48,328 nt of DNA from UBA1738 sp964388835 (GCA_964388835.1 CAYMBZ010000005.1:1-48328), one strand, 5' to 3'; counted from the stretch's first letter, positions 34,186 through 41,994 are shown. The notes: a model not told the origin generated them from the letters alone. Made by a program: numbers and translations.

Positions 34186-35511
34186 ATGGAAATTTATTTG
34201 GATGTTGCAAGTCAAAGTGATATAGAATATGCGCTTGACTGCCTTTTGGAATGTAGGAGAGAGAATGCGGAAGAATTTGGGTTTAACTATCCGTATTTTT
34301 CGCCGGGCGGAGCTTATGGCAAACAATGGTGGCAATTGGATTCATCACTTGCGCTTTGCGGATATAAGTGGTTTGAACGCGAATTTGCGGAAACATCAAT
34401 TAAAAATTTTTGCGAATCGCAGAGGTCAGATGGAAGAATATGCTTGTATGGAGAAGATATTCTTCCTGAAAAAGTTGCAAACGGAGACATGCCAATGCAA
34501 AGGGAAGATGTTTCTTCGCTGCCCAAGCTTTTTGATGTTGCATATCACATTGTAAATGCTTCTCAGGACTTACGGTTGCTTGAAAATACATATAGTATGA
34601 TGAAAAAATATGTTGATTGGTGGTTTAATCGGCGTATGGACAAGGATACCGGATTAATAACAGCGGTTTTTGAAGAAACTTTTATCCCGTATTTGGGAGT
34701 GAGCGGTGAATACGCGCCGGTAGACACCAACACTGAAGTATATGTGGGATGTCACTATACTCAGCTTTTGGCGGAGAGACTAGAAAAAGAAAATGAAGCA
34801 GAAATAATGAGGAACAGAAAGGATGCCTTAAAGAAAAGTATAAATAAATATTTGTGGGATGAAGAAGCGGGGGTATACTTTCCGTATGACATAAAAAACA
34901 GAGAAAGAATACCTCGTTTGACAGCAACAACTTTTTGCCCACTGAGGCTTTGTATTGCCGATAGCCGTAAAAGAAAGCTCCTTATTGAAAAACTTACAGA
35001 TGACAGGTATTTCGACTGGGATTCGATTCCTCTTACATCTGCCGCCAAGACGGACAGGTGCTTTACCGTTACAACAGGAGAATACAAGGGAAATGCAAGC
35101 TGGAGCGGGAGTGTATGGACATTGATAAATGAAATGGTTATACGCGGACTTGTTGATTCGGGGGAAAATGAACTTGCCGCTGAACTGGCAATCAAAACAA
35201 TTAAAGCATTTAACGGAAATCTAAGTGAATTTATAAATCCGTTTGACGGTAGCGGACACGGCGTGCAAAGATATGCGTGGTCAGCATCGCAGTATCTTGA
35301 ATTGATTATAGAGGTTCTGTTCGGAATGAGCTTTGATGCGGAAAAATCCGAGCTTACAATATGCCCGAAACTTACACCGGAGTTAAAAAAACAGCGCATA
35401 TACATTGTAGGTGCGGAGATTGCCGATAAATGCTATGCCGACGTTGAAATTGACTGCGGAAAAATAAGCTGCAAAGTATCGGATGAGAATGTCAGGGTGA
35501 CTTTTGGATAA
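34186..35511 (+). CDS. Glycoside hydrolase, MGH1/GH63-like (alpha/alpha)6 barrel
   Basis: A 441-residue protein with no signal peptide, so probably cytoplasmic. Motifs of the trehalase/MGH1-like glycosidase fold: GKQWWQLDSSLALCGYKWF, DKDTGLI, PVDTNTEVY, LWDEEAGVYFPYD, SWSGSVWTLINE and GVQRYAWSASQYLELI. Substrate is unknown; relatives act on alpha-glucosides or mannosylglycerate. Start at the ATG at 34186, 9 bases after GGAGG. It stands alone between the decarboxylase and the SCIFF operon. Confidence 0.75.
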   Translation: MEIYLDVASQSDIEYALDCLLECRRENAEEFGFNYPYFSPGGAYGKQWWQLDSSLALCGYKWFEREFAETSIKNFCESQRSDGRICLYGEDILPEKVANGDMPMQREDVSSLPKLFDVAYHIVNASQDLRLLENTYSMMKKYVDWWFNRRMDKDTGLITAVFEETFIPYLGVSGEYAPVDTNTEVYVGCHYTQLLAERLEKENEAEIMRNRKDALKKSINKYLWDEEAGVYFPYDIKNRERIPRLTATTFCPLRLCIADSRKRKLLIEKLTDDRYFDWDSIPLTSAAKTDRCFTVTTGEYKGNASWSGSVWTLINEMVIRGLVDSGENELAAELAIKTIKAFNGNLSEFINPFDGSGHGVQRYAWSASQYLELIIEVLFGMSFDAEKSELTICPKLTPELKKQRIYIVGAEIADKCYADVEIDCGKISCKVSDENVRVTFG

Positions 35512-35525
35512 ATAGCATATTTTAC

Positions 35526-35554
35526 TTGACAATAGGTAAAAAACACTATATAAT
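35526..35554 (+). promoter_or_regulatory. Consensus sigma-A promoter for the SCIFF operon
   Basis: A perfect TTGACA (35526-35531), 17-base spacer and perfect TATAAT (35549-35554) lie 35 bases before the peptide start codon. This predicts strong expression of the precursor with a leader of about 30 bases. Confidence 0.9.
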
Positions 35555-35589
35555 ATATGTATCGGATATTATGAAAAGGAGTATTTCTT

Positions 35590-35853
35590 ATGAACAGAAT
35601 TCAGACACTTAATACAAGAAACCTAACAAGCTGTGAAGGCGGTTGCGGCGAATGTCAGACATCATGTCAATCGGCATGCAAGACATCCTGCGGAGTGGCA
35701 AATCAGCCATGTGAGAATACAAAGAGAATTGTAACCTTGGCAACAAGAAACCTAACAAGCTGTGAGGGTGGTTGCGGCGAATGTCAGACATCATGTCAAT
35801 CGGCATGCAAAACATCCTGCGGAGTGGCAAATCAGCCATGTGAAAACAGATAA
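35590..35853 (+). CDS. SCIFF ranthipeptide precursor, tandem-duplicated (two cores in one protein)
   Basis: An 87-residue precursor of the SCIFF family, modified by the adjacent radical SAM enzyme. Ordinary SCIFF precursors are about 45 residues with one core; here residues 1-43 and 44-87 are two copies. Each core reads NLTSCEGGCGECQTSC then QSACKTSCGVANQPCEN. Cysteines are C15, C19, C22, C26, C30, C34, C41 and C58, C62, C65, C69, C73, C77, C84. The last six of each set have the family spacing CxxCx3Cx3Cx3Cx6C; C15 and C58 are extra. The first leader (MNRIQTLNT) recurs before the second core as TKRIVTLAT without a Met. The Thr at i+5 from C19 and C62 (T24, T67) fits the reported Cys-Thr thioether site. 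AAGGAG lies 8 bases before the ATG. Confidence 0.92.
   Translation: MNRIQTLNTRNLTSCEGGCGECQTSCQSACKTSCGVANQPCENTKRIVTLATRNLTSCEGGCGECQTSCQSACKTSCGVANQPCENR
35614..35847 (+). repeat. Two 105-base direct repeats inside the SCIFF gene
   Basis: 35614-35718 and 35743-35847 align without gaps over 35 codons, offset by 129 bases (43 codons). By eye there are five differences, all third-position and synonymous (GAA/GAG, GGC/GGT, AAG/AAA, GAG/GAA, AAT/AAC). The 24 bases ahead of each copy are more diverged and include amino-acid changes. Confidence 0.95.
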
Positions 35854-35864
35854 ATTATCGGGCT

Positions 35865-35897
35865 TGCCGGCTGAATTTCAGTCGGCAGATTTATTTT
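35865..35897 (+). terminator. Hairpin with T-rich tail between the SCIFF gene and its maturase
   Basis: TGCCGGCTG (35865-35873) pairs with CAGTCGGCA (35879-35887) with one G-U pair, followed by ATTTATTTTAT. As a partial terminator or 3' stabiliser it would give more peptide than enzyme, as often seen in peptide-maturase operons. Confidence 0.6.
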
Positions 35898-35919
35898 ATG
35901 CTAAATTAAGGAAAGAGAT

Positions 35920-37287
35920 ATGATACATCAATATAAACAAAACGGATATAACATAGTAATAGATGTAATGAGCGGCTCTGTACATGTGGTGGACGAGGTT
36001 GCGTATGATATCATAGGAATGTACGAAACCGCAAGAAAAAAGGAAATTGTTGCCCATATAACGGAAAAATACGGAATCTCCGAGTCTGATGTTGCGGCAT
36101 GTATGGGCGAGATAGAAGCACTTTGTGAGTCAAAACAGCTTTTTGCGGAGGATTCATATGCGGATAAGGCGGATATGCTGAAGAAAAAAAATAATGTTGT
36201 AAAAGCACTCTGTCTGCATGTTGCGCATATTTGTAACTTAAATTGCAGTTATTGCTTTGCCGGGCAGGGAAAATATCAGGGTGACAAGGCGTTGATGAGC
36301 TTTGAAACCGGAAAGCGGGCGCTGGACTTTTTGGTGGAAAATTCCGGGGACAGAACCAATCTTGAGGTGGACTTTTTCGGAGGAGAACCGCTTATGAACT
36401 GGGAGGTTGTGAAACAGCTTGTAGGATACGGAAGAGAGCTGGAGAAAAGCCACAAAAAGAAATTCCGCTTTACGCTTACAACAAACGGAATGCTTCTGGA
36501 TGATGAGGTTACGAAATTTTGCAACAAGGAAATGAACAATGTGGTACTGAGCCTTGATGGGCGAAAAGAGGTACATGACAGACTTCGCCGCGATTATACG
36601 GGGAACGGAAGCTATGACAAAATTCTGCCTAAGTTTCAAGAGTTTGTGAAAAAGCGCGGAGACAAGAGCTACTACATGCGCGGAACTTATACGCATAACA
36701 ATGTGGATTTTACAAACGATATTTTCCATATGGCTGATTTGGGATTTTCAGAGCTGAGCATGGAGCCGGTTGTATGTGCTCCGTCCGACCCGTATGCGCT
36801 TACTGAGGCGGATTTGCCTGAGCTTTTTAGGCAATATGAGATTTTGGCGGATGAAATGATTAAGCGCGAAAAAGAGGGAAGAGGCTTTAATTTTTATCAT
36901 TACATGATAGACCTTGCCAACGGCCCGTGTATTTATAAAAGAATTTCCGGATGCGGCTCGGGAACGGAATATCTTGCAGTAACGCCGTGGGGGGATTTGT
37001 ACCCATGCCACCAGTTTGTGGGAGATGAAAAGTATCTGATGGGAAATGTTTGGGACGGTGTGACCAATACCGAGCTTCGCTCAAAATTTGGAAAATGCAA
37101 CGTTTATTCACGCCCCGAATGTGAAAACTGCTGGGCAAAACTCTATTGTTCGGGAGGCTGTGCCGCAAACGCGTATCATGCAACGGGAGATATCAATGGT
37201 ATATACGAATACGGCTGTGAGCTTTTCAAAAAGCGCATGGAATGTGCAATTATGATACAGGTGGATAAGGCGGTAAACGGACGATAA
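35920..37287 (+). CDS. SCIFF maturase, radical SAM/SPASM thioether-forming enzyme
   Basis: A 455-residue radical SAM enzyme. The N-terminal about 90 residues resemble a peptide-recognition (RRE/PqqD-like) domain. The radical SAM cluster is C105-x3-C109-x2-C112 (CNLNCSYCF), followed by FFGGEPLMNW and TLTTNGMLL. The C-terminal SPASM/twitch region has many Cys (CGSGTEYLAVTPWGDLYPCH, then CENCWAKLYCSGGC, then a late C), placing auxiliary 4Fe-4S clusters. Members link Cys sulphur to Thr or other residues of SCIFF by thioether bonds. AAGGAAAG precedes the ATG. Length and motifs are those of an intact enzyme. Confidence 0.94.
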   Translation: MIHQYKQNGYNIVIDVMSGSVHVVDEVAYDIIGMYETARKKEIVAHITEKYGISESDVAACMGEIEALCESKQLFAEDSYADKADMLKKKNNVVKALCLHVAHICNLNCSYCFAGQGKYQGDKALMSFETGKRALDFLVENSGDRTNLEVDFFGGEPLMNWEVVKQLVGYGRELEKSHKKKFRFTLTTNGMLLDDEVTKFCNKEMNNVVLSLDGRKEVHDRLRRDYTGNGSYDKILPKFQEFVKKRGDKSYYMRGTYTHNNVDFTNDIFHMADLGFSELSMEPVVCAPSDPYALTEADLPELFRQYEILADEMIKREKEGRGFNFYHYMIDLANGPCIYKRISGCGSGTEYLAVTPWGDLYPCHQFVGDEKYLMGNVWDGVTNTELRSKFGKCNVYSRPECENCWAKLYCSGGCAANAYHATGDINGIYEYGCELFKKRMECAIMIQVDKAVNGR

Positions 37288-37318
37288 TTCATACATAAAC
37301 AGAATATGAAAAGGTGTA

Positions 37319-37380
37319 AAGCACCCTTAGATATAGCTGGAGCCAATGCTTTGAATGATGTCTTTGGGGTGCTTATGTTT
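37319..37380 (+). terminator. Probable terminator of the SCIFF operon
   Basis: AAGCACCC (37319-37326) pairs with GGGTGCTT (37367-37374) around a 40-base interior, with TATGTTTTTG following. The long interior is unusual for a simple terminator. Confidence 0.5.
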
Positions 37381-37395
37381 TTGTATAACGAAAAT

Positions 37396-37412
37396 CGCGC
37401 GATAGTCGCGCG
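37396..37412. repeat. GC-rich 17-base palindrome
   Basis: CGCGCGA, three bases TAG, then TCGCGCG form a perfect 7-bp stem in otherwise A/T-rich sequence. No T tract follows, so it is not a normal terminator. Origin unknown. Confidence 0.6.
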
Positions 37413-37543
37413 GATTCACCGGGGCTTTGTCGATGAATAAATTGTAAGGATATGCGTACTCAGCTCTCCACTTATGTGTTTTGCATAAAAAGTAACCGTT
37501 TTTACGATTACTCTTTGAAACTATCTTAAATTTTAAATTACAT

Positions 37544-39561
37544 CTAAGACACGCCTTGGTTTAATATAACTTCCTGTTCCTCGCACAAGGAAATTATGTC
37601 GTCCTGATCCGTCCACAAAAATGCCTTCATACTGTCGGCATCGATTGTATTAAGTCCGATTTCCGCAAACGTTTTTTCGTATATCTGCGATGTAACCGGA
37701 ATTGTTTTCACATCTTTTACTGCTTTATCTTTATAGATTGCCACAATCAATGTTGCACTGTTACCGGCAAGATAAGCGGATACTTTGTCACTTGTCAATA
37801 TTATTTTTGTTTCTATTGCTATCTCGTTCAATTCACTTGCAAAATCTGTTTTATAATCACCGTTTGCCTGTTCGTTGAAAATATAAATCTTATCAGCGCT
37901 TGCAAGAGTAACACCCGTCAAATCAAGAGTAGCAAATCCACTTTGGCTTGTAGCCTTTATAAGTTTGCCGTAATATGTAACTTCTACGTCGGTATTTACA
38001 ATAATTGCGGAAATATATTCGTTTTCTGTATTTTCCGCATTTGTCGACAGCTACGCTCTTTCCACCCAAAGAGGCAGATGTAAAGAGGACAGATGACAGA
38101 TTTAAGTTAAAAGCGGGACGAGCGGCGTTGTTATTGTCGTCCACAAAGTAGCCGTATTTACTCACGCTACCGTATTTATTGACGGTAGCGGCAATTTTAA
38201 CATCGTCACCGGGGAACGAAGCCACCGGAAGTCGGCTTTGCTGACACTGTACATACCGTCTGTACCGTTTTTACCGCCACCGCAAACATAAGCGGTGTTG
38301 ACTGCTATTCTGCTGTTATTGTCCGCAAAATAGCTCGTATTCTGTGCCCCTGCAATAGACAGCAAGAATACTTTATCATCGGTATCAATTCCGCCTGATA
38401 TGCTTGTATGATAGGGATTGGGGGGTGTTCCACTTGTTCCGTCATAGGTTACGTTGATTACTTTGGTTGTAGCGATTGCGTTTTTTTCATTTTCCGAAAA
38501 AGCAGAACCGATAAAATTATCGCTTGTATAATCTATTTCTCCTTCTGTATTTGAGCTTGCACCATAGCCGTTAAGTCAAGAGCGAATTGTGCTTGTTGCC
38601 CAAGTTACGTCTTCGTGGCCCTCGTGATAACGAACTGCATCAAGGTTTTTGTCAGACAGCAAAAATGCTTTTCCGTCTGCAAAGTCAAGCACACGCCAGT
38701 TGATGGAATCTTTCTTATAACATGCTCCCTGACCGTTTTTTTTGTAGCAGTTGTGCTTTGTATCCAATCAATGCCCTCTATGCCCTCTGTCGGCTCGGTA
38801 TTGCCCAAACTTGATTGCTGATAATTACCGAAATAGACATTGCTCGCCTGTACGCCTTTAATGGTATCTACACCCAACGTGATGTTTTTTTTCGCTGCTT
38901 TTTCTGTCGATTGAGAATCGTTGATGTGCACGTTGTTTGCATATGATTTGTAAATCGCTCCTGTTCTTGTCGAATAATCAAAATTTGTAAAGTCAAAAAC
39001 TATTTTGACCGTATAAATATCTTGTTTTACATCAAAAATAATATTATTGCCGTTATAGACAGCGTATTCGGAATCAATACTGCCGCCCAAACAATCTATC
39101 CAATTTCCGTTAGCTGCAAGCTTAAATTCATAATCGGAAGCAGCGGAGATGCCGGTATATGTAATTTCATAAATGCCAGTTGAAGTTTCCGTCATTAAAT
39201 TCGCATTATCTGCAGGATCTCGGTTTGCACCGTTCAAATAGTTTCCGTTACCACCGCCGACTGGCCGAATTGAATCTATTTGAAGCTCGTTTTTCATTGT
39301 GACATTATTGCCGGATACGGTAATTTCACGTATCGACGGATTGAAAACGATTAATATTTCTCCCCCTCCGCTGACATTAATTTCTATATTGTTCCCCGCA
39401 GCATTGCCGCAATAATCACGTTCACTTGCCACAACACCGTTGGTTAGCTTTGCAACTTTAAACGCTACTGTACCGCAAGGCTCTGAAGGGGACAAAAGCA
39501 ATTCGTATTTGCCGTTTTTTTCAGCACCTCGCCAATTATCCTTTGTTTTGTCTTGCCGCAA
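37544..39561 (-). pseudogene. Decayed surface protein with CBM/X25-like and DUF6273 domains
   Basis: Leftward reading frames join into one ancestral protein. Order: an X25/pullulanase-like module (YLNGANRDPADNANLMTET...YEFKLAANGNWIDCLGG), a DUF6273 domain (NVYFGNYQQSSLG, INWRVLDFADGKAFLLSDKNLD, WATSTIRS, WLRSP, AARPAFNLNLSSVLFTSA, YISAIIVNTDVEVTYYGKL, YIFNEQANGDYKTDFAS), and a C-terminal tail with MKAFLWTDQDD. Breaks: one base lost in the A run at 38736-38743; TGA at 38576-38578 where the family has Trp (STIRS-W-LNGYG); one C lost at 38211-38214; a frame change near 38040 that also skips part of the domain. No signal peptide is found, so the N-terminus is lost too. Confidence 0.82.
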
Positions 39562-39840
39562 ATTTCAGCATATCGCCGTTTTTCAAGGTCACGCTGTCTG
39601 CGACCGTTTCTATCGCTGAAGCTCTTACAATAGTATTCCGCTTGAGTTTTATAAATTCATTGCCCAACAACTTCTTAAGCTCGCACATTGTCATTCGTGT
39701 TTCGTGTATCTCACCTCCCGCTGTGTATATTTTCATCCTGCCGCCGTCGCAGATTGCTTAAAGAATTGAGTCAATGTCGACGATAATCTTTTTTTCTTTT
39801 TGATAGGAAAGAAAGATATTTTTCTTTTTGCAAATGACAC
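39536..39840 (-). pseudogene. Decayed LytTR-type DNA-binding regulator
   Basis: From a GTG at 39840 the frame reads SFAKRKNIFLSYQKEKK, IIVDIDSIL, then TAA (39758-39760) where the family has an aromatic residue, then AICDGGRMKIYTAGGEI, TMCELKKLLGNEFIKLKRNTIV and SVTLKNGDMLKFAARQ. This is the LytTR fold in full (about 95 residues without a receiver domain). The end overlaps by 26 bases, in another frame, the start of the decayed DUF6273 gene, suggesting a deletion junction near 39540. TTGAAA-17-TATAAT lies upstream. Confidence 0.75.
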
Positions 39841-39866
39841 CACCTTGCCTGGAAATTTATGGGCAT

Positions 39867-39895
39867 ATTATAATTTATATTTTTTGAAATTTCAA
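39867..39895 (-). promoter_or_regulatory. Leftward promoter of the LytTR pseudogene
   Basis: TTGAAA (39895-39890), a 17-base spacer and a perfect TATAAT (39872-39867) lie 27 bases before the GTG. The promoter appears intact although the gene is broken. Confidence 0.65.
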
Positions 39896-39973
39896 TAAAA
39901 ACGTGACGAAATGACGTTATAACGACACGAATTGCATAAAAAATACAAAAATCCGAGAGATTTAAAAAAGTTC

Positions 39974-40004
39974 TTGCATCGTACATCAATGTACGGTGTA
40001 TAAT
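39974..40004 (+). promoter_or_regulatory. Rightward promoter with a palindromic operator in its spacer
   Basis: TTGCAT (39974-39979) and TATAAT (39999-40004) have a 19-base spacer. Filling the spacer is CGTACAT (39980-39986), CA, then ATGTACG (39989-39995), a perfect inverted repeat. Such placement suits a repressor or a MerR-type activator, which often acts on 19-base spacers. It drives the decayed zinc-ribbon gene. Confidence 0.55.
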
Positions 40005-40044
40005 TATGGTGGTACTAAATGCGGGATACATTAAGGGAGGCAAT

Positions 40045-40289
40045 GTGATAGATTTAAAAAGCTATTGCATAAAAGAGGGGAAGGAGTATTTGCCTAAGGA
40101 ATGGGACTATGAAAAGAACAGCCCGATAAGTCCGGAGACAATAAATCACAGTAGCATCATGCGGGTATGGTGGAAATGAGACAGGGGACATTCCGGGAAA
40201 CGCAGCTGAGAAACCGTTCCGCAAGCTTAACTAAATGCACGAAATGCAACGAAGAAAGGTTACATCAAATTCCGTTGAGGAAACAGTAA
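40045..40289 (+). pseudogene. Decayed treble-clef zinc-ribbon protein
   Basis: From GTG 40045 the frame reads YLPKEWDYEKNSPISPETIN then SSIMRVWWK and stops at TGA 40177-40179, where the treble-clef zinc-ribbon family has Cys. Continuing gives DRGHS; restoring one T between 40194 and 40195 gives WETQLRNRSASLTKCTKCNEER to a TAA at 40287-40289. The reconstructed C..H...C..C layout matches that family. AAGGGAGG (40033-40040) precedes the start. Two separate lesions were found. Confidence 0.72.
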
Positions 40290-40333
40290 CGATTAATCAG
40301 GCGATATTAAAGATAGTTCCGGGGTATCCGTAG

Positions 40334-40888
40334 GAAGAAAAAATCCCGACAGCCGAAACAAAAGACAGCTATAAGGATGCGGGATTTGCCGATGTGGGAG
40401 CGGATGCATATTATGCAAAAGCCGTAAATTGGGCAGCGGCAAATAAGGTTGCGGCAGGTACTACGGAAAGTACATTTTCACCTGACGAAACTTGTACACG
40501 TGCGCAGATTTTGACCTTCCTTTGGCGTGCTTCCGGTTCTCCGAAAGTGTCGGATAAAAACAGTTTCTACGATGTATCTACATCCGATTATTATAATGCG
40601 GCAGTATGGGCGATTGAAGAAAGTATGGTGACCGGTTCAAGATTCAACACCGATACACCTTGCACAAGAAGTGCAACGGTTATGTATCTTTGGCAGAATG
40701 TCGGCTCACCGGATGTGAGCGCGGAGCAGATGTTCTCCGACGTACCGGCAAACAAGGATTACGCTTCCGCAGTTTGCCGGGCGGTTAAAAACAATATAAC
40801 ATCGGGAACGTCGGAAATGACATTTTCTCCGGATGCAATCTGCTCAAGAGGACAGATTGTTACCTTTCTCTTCAGAACGATAAAATAG
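40334..40888 (+). pseudogene. Remnant of an S-layer-homology (SLH) protein
   Basis: 185 codons open after a TAG at 40331-40333. Three SLH repeats: YKDAGFADVGADAYYAKAV...TFSPDETCTRAQILTFLWRASG; FYDVSTSDYYNAAVWAIEE...CTRSATVMYLW; FSDVPANKDYASAVCRAVKN...TFSPDAICSRGQIVTFLFR. SLH repeats bind wall polysaccharide and normally anchor a larger exported protein. Here the enzymatic or adhesive part and the signal peptide are missing, and the frame continues upstream through the TAG. No ribosome binding site serves the internal GTG at 40394. Confidence 0.8.
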
Positions 40889-41040
40889 TGAAAAACTAGG
40901 ATATGCAAAGGAATAAAAAGTGATTTTGAAAAGCAAGTATAACGAAAAGATACTTGGCTTGATACGATATGGGATTAAAGGAAAGCGGCTTGCAAGATGA
41001 TTTGAAAAATGAATTTTTATGCATGCCGCAAAGGGTAAAA

Positions 41041-41079
41041 AACTGCTCCGATTCATGATGAATCGGAGCAGTTTTTTGG
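41041..41079. terminator. Bidirectional terminator between the SLH remnant and the EamA gene
   Basis: A 14-bp perfect stem (41041-41054 with 41060-41073, CTGCTCCGATTC core) is flanked by A-rich sequence on the left and TTTTTT on the right. It can end transcription from both sides. The 150 bases before it (40889-41040) hold no gene, only an imperfect hairpin at 40931-40960. Confidence 0.85.
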
Positions 41080-41088
41080 TACGTTTTT

Positions 41089-41970
41089 TTAATTGGTCTT
41101 TTTCTTGAACTGCGAGAGCAATATTCCGGCGAAAATCAGTACACAGCCGATATATCCGCGCGGCGTCATGACTTCGTTTAAGATAAGTGCGCCTCCGATT
41201 GCGCTGAATACACATTCACTTGAGAGGATAATTGCCGCGTAATTCGGGTCACAGTTTCTTTGCCCGATAATCTGGCAGGTGTATGCAACTCCGGTGGACA
41301 TAATGCCGGTAAACAAAATAGGGAACATTGTTGCGGAAATTCCGGCCCATGTTATATCCTCAAAAATAAGCGCAAAAATCATATTCCAAAGCCCGCATAC
41401 GGCAAATTGCAGTGAAGAAAATTTTATCGGGCTTACATCGACTGAGGTTTTATCAACGATAAGAATGTGCGCCGCCCAGAAAAATGCGCCGATAAACACA
41501 ACAAAGTCGCCAAGCTCAACTGAACCTATGCCGTTCGGAGCACCGAGAAGGTAGAGACCTAAGACGGCACATATCGCGGCAAGCCAGGTGTTGAGCCTTG
41601 TTTTTTTTCTGTAAATAACCAGCCCGAATATGGGAACCAAAACCGTATAAAGACCTGTTATAAAGCCGCTTTTGCCGGCATTGTGAGTAAGGCTGATTCC
41701 GTATTGCTGAAGTGCCGAGGCGATAAATAGAGCCGTTCCGGCAAGAAGTGATGCATGCAATAATTTTTTTGCGGAAGCTGATGTCATGCTTTCCCGCTCA
41801 AAAATCAGTATTACCGGTATAAGGGATACCGCGCCGAGCAGAAAGCGTATTCCGTTAAAGGAAAAATTCCCCAAAACATTTGTGTCCACATAGCACTGCG
41901 CCACAAAGGCAAAACCCCATATAATTGCGGTTGTAAAAAGTATTAAGGTTGATTTAAGCTGTTTGTTCAT
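41089..41970 (-). CDS. EamA/DMT-family transporter, possible arginine-regulon member
   Basis: A 293-residue membrane protein with ten predicted helices in two EamA repeats. The N-terminal repeat starts LILFTTAIIWGFAFVAQ and has FNGIRFLLGAVSLIP; the second repeat ends GGALILNEVMTPRGYIG. DMT transporters mostly export amino acids or metabolites. It is divergent from argC, and two ARG-box-like sites cover its promoter, which suggests arginine-related transport; that is inference. CGGAGA lies before the ATG. Confidence 0.88.
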   Translation of the reverse strand: MNKQLKSTLILFTTAIIWGFAFVAQCYVDTNVLGNFSFNGIRFLLGAVSLIPVILIFERESMTSASAKKLLHASLLAGTALFIASALQQYGISLTHNAGKSGFITGLYTVLVPIFGLVIYRKKTRLNTWLAAICAVLGLYLLGAPNGIGSVELGDFVVFIGAFFWAAHILIVDKTSVDVSPIKFSSLQFAVCGLWNMIFALIFEDITWAGISATMFPILFTGIMSTGVAYTCQIIGQRNCDPNYAAIILSSECVFSAIGGALILNEVMTPRGYIGCVLIFAGILLSQFKKKTN

Positions 41971-41994
41971 ATAATTTATCTCCGTTTTGTTTTT

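Larger units (their letters stand above)
37288..37543. other. Intergenic stretch after the SCIFF operon, hairpins only
   Basis: No gene is visible. It holds a terminator-like structure at 37319-37380, a perfect GC-rich palindrome at 37396-37412, and a shorter hairpin at about 37489-37512 (AGTAACCG with CGATTACT, one mismatch). The rest is unassigned and borders the decayed region. Confidence 0.6.

Noticed and set aside
35609..35839. An open frame on the minus strand across the SCIFF repeats
   Set aside because: It is a mirror of the repeated coding sequence; the plus-strand frame has the promoter, ribosome binding site and family match.
38576..38578. TGA in the DUF6273 gene read as Trp (altered genetic code)
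   Set aside because: TGA is a normal stop for rpmJ, argD, metF and other genes here, and the same gene has several frameshifts.
40394..40888. A complete small SLH-domain protein
   Set aside because: The internal GTG has no ribosome binding site, the SLH frame continues upstream through a TAG, and no signal peptide is present.
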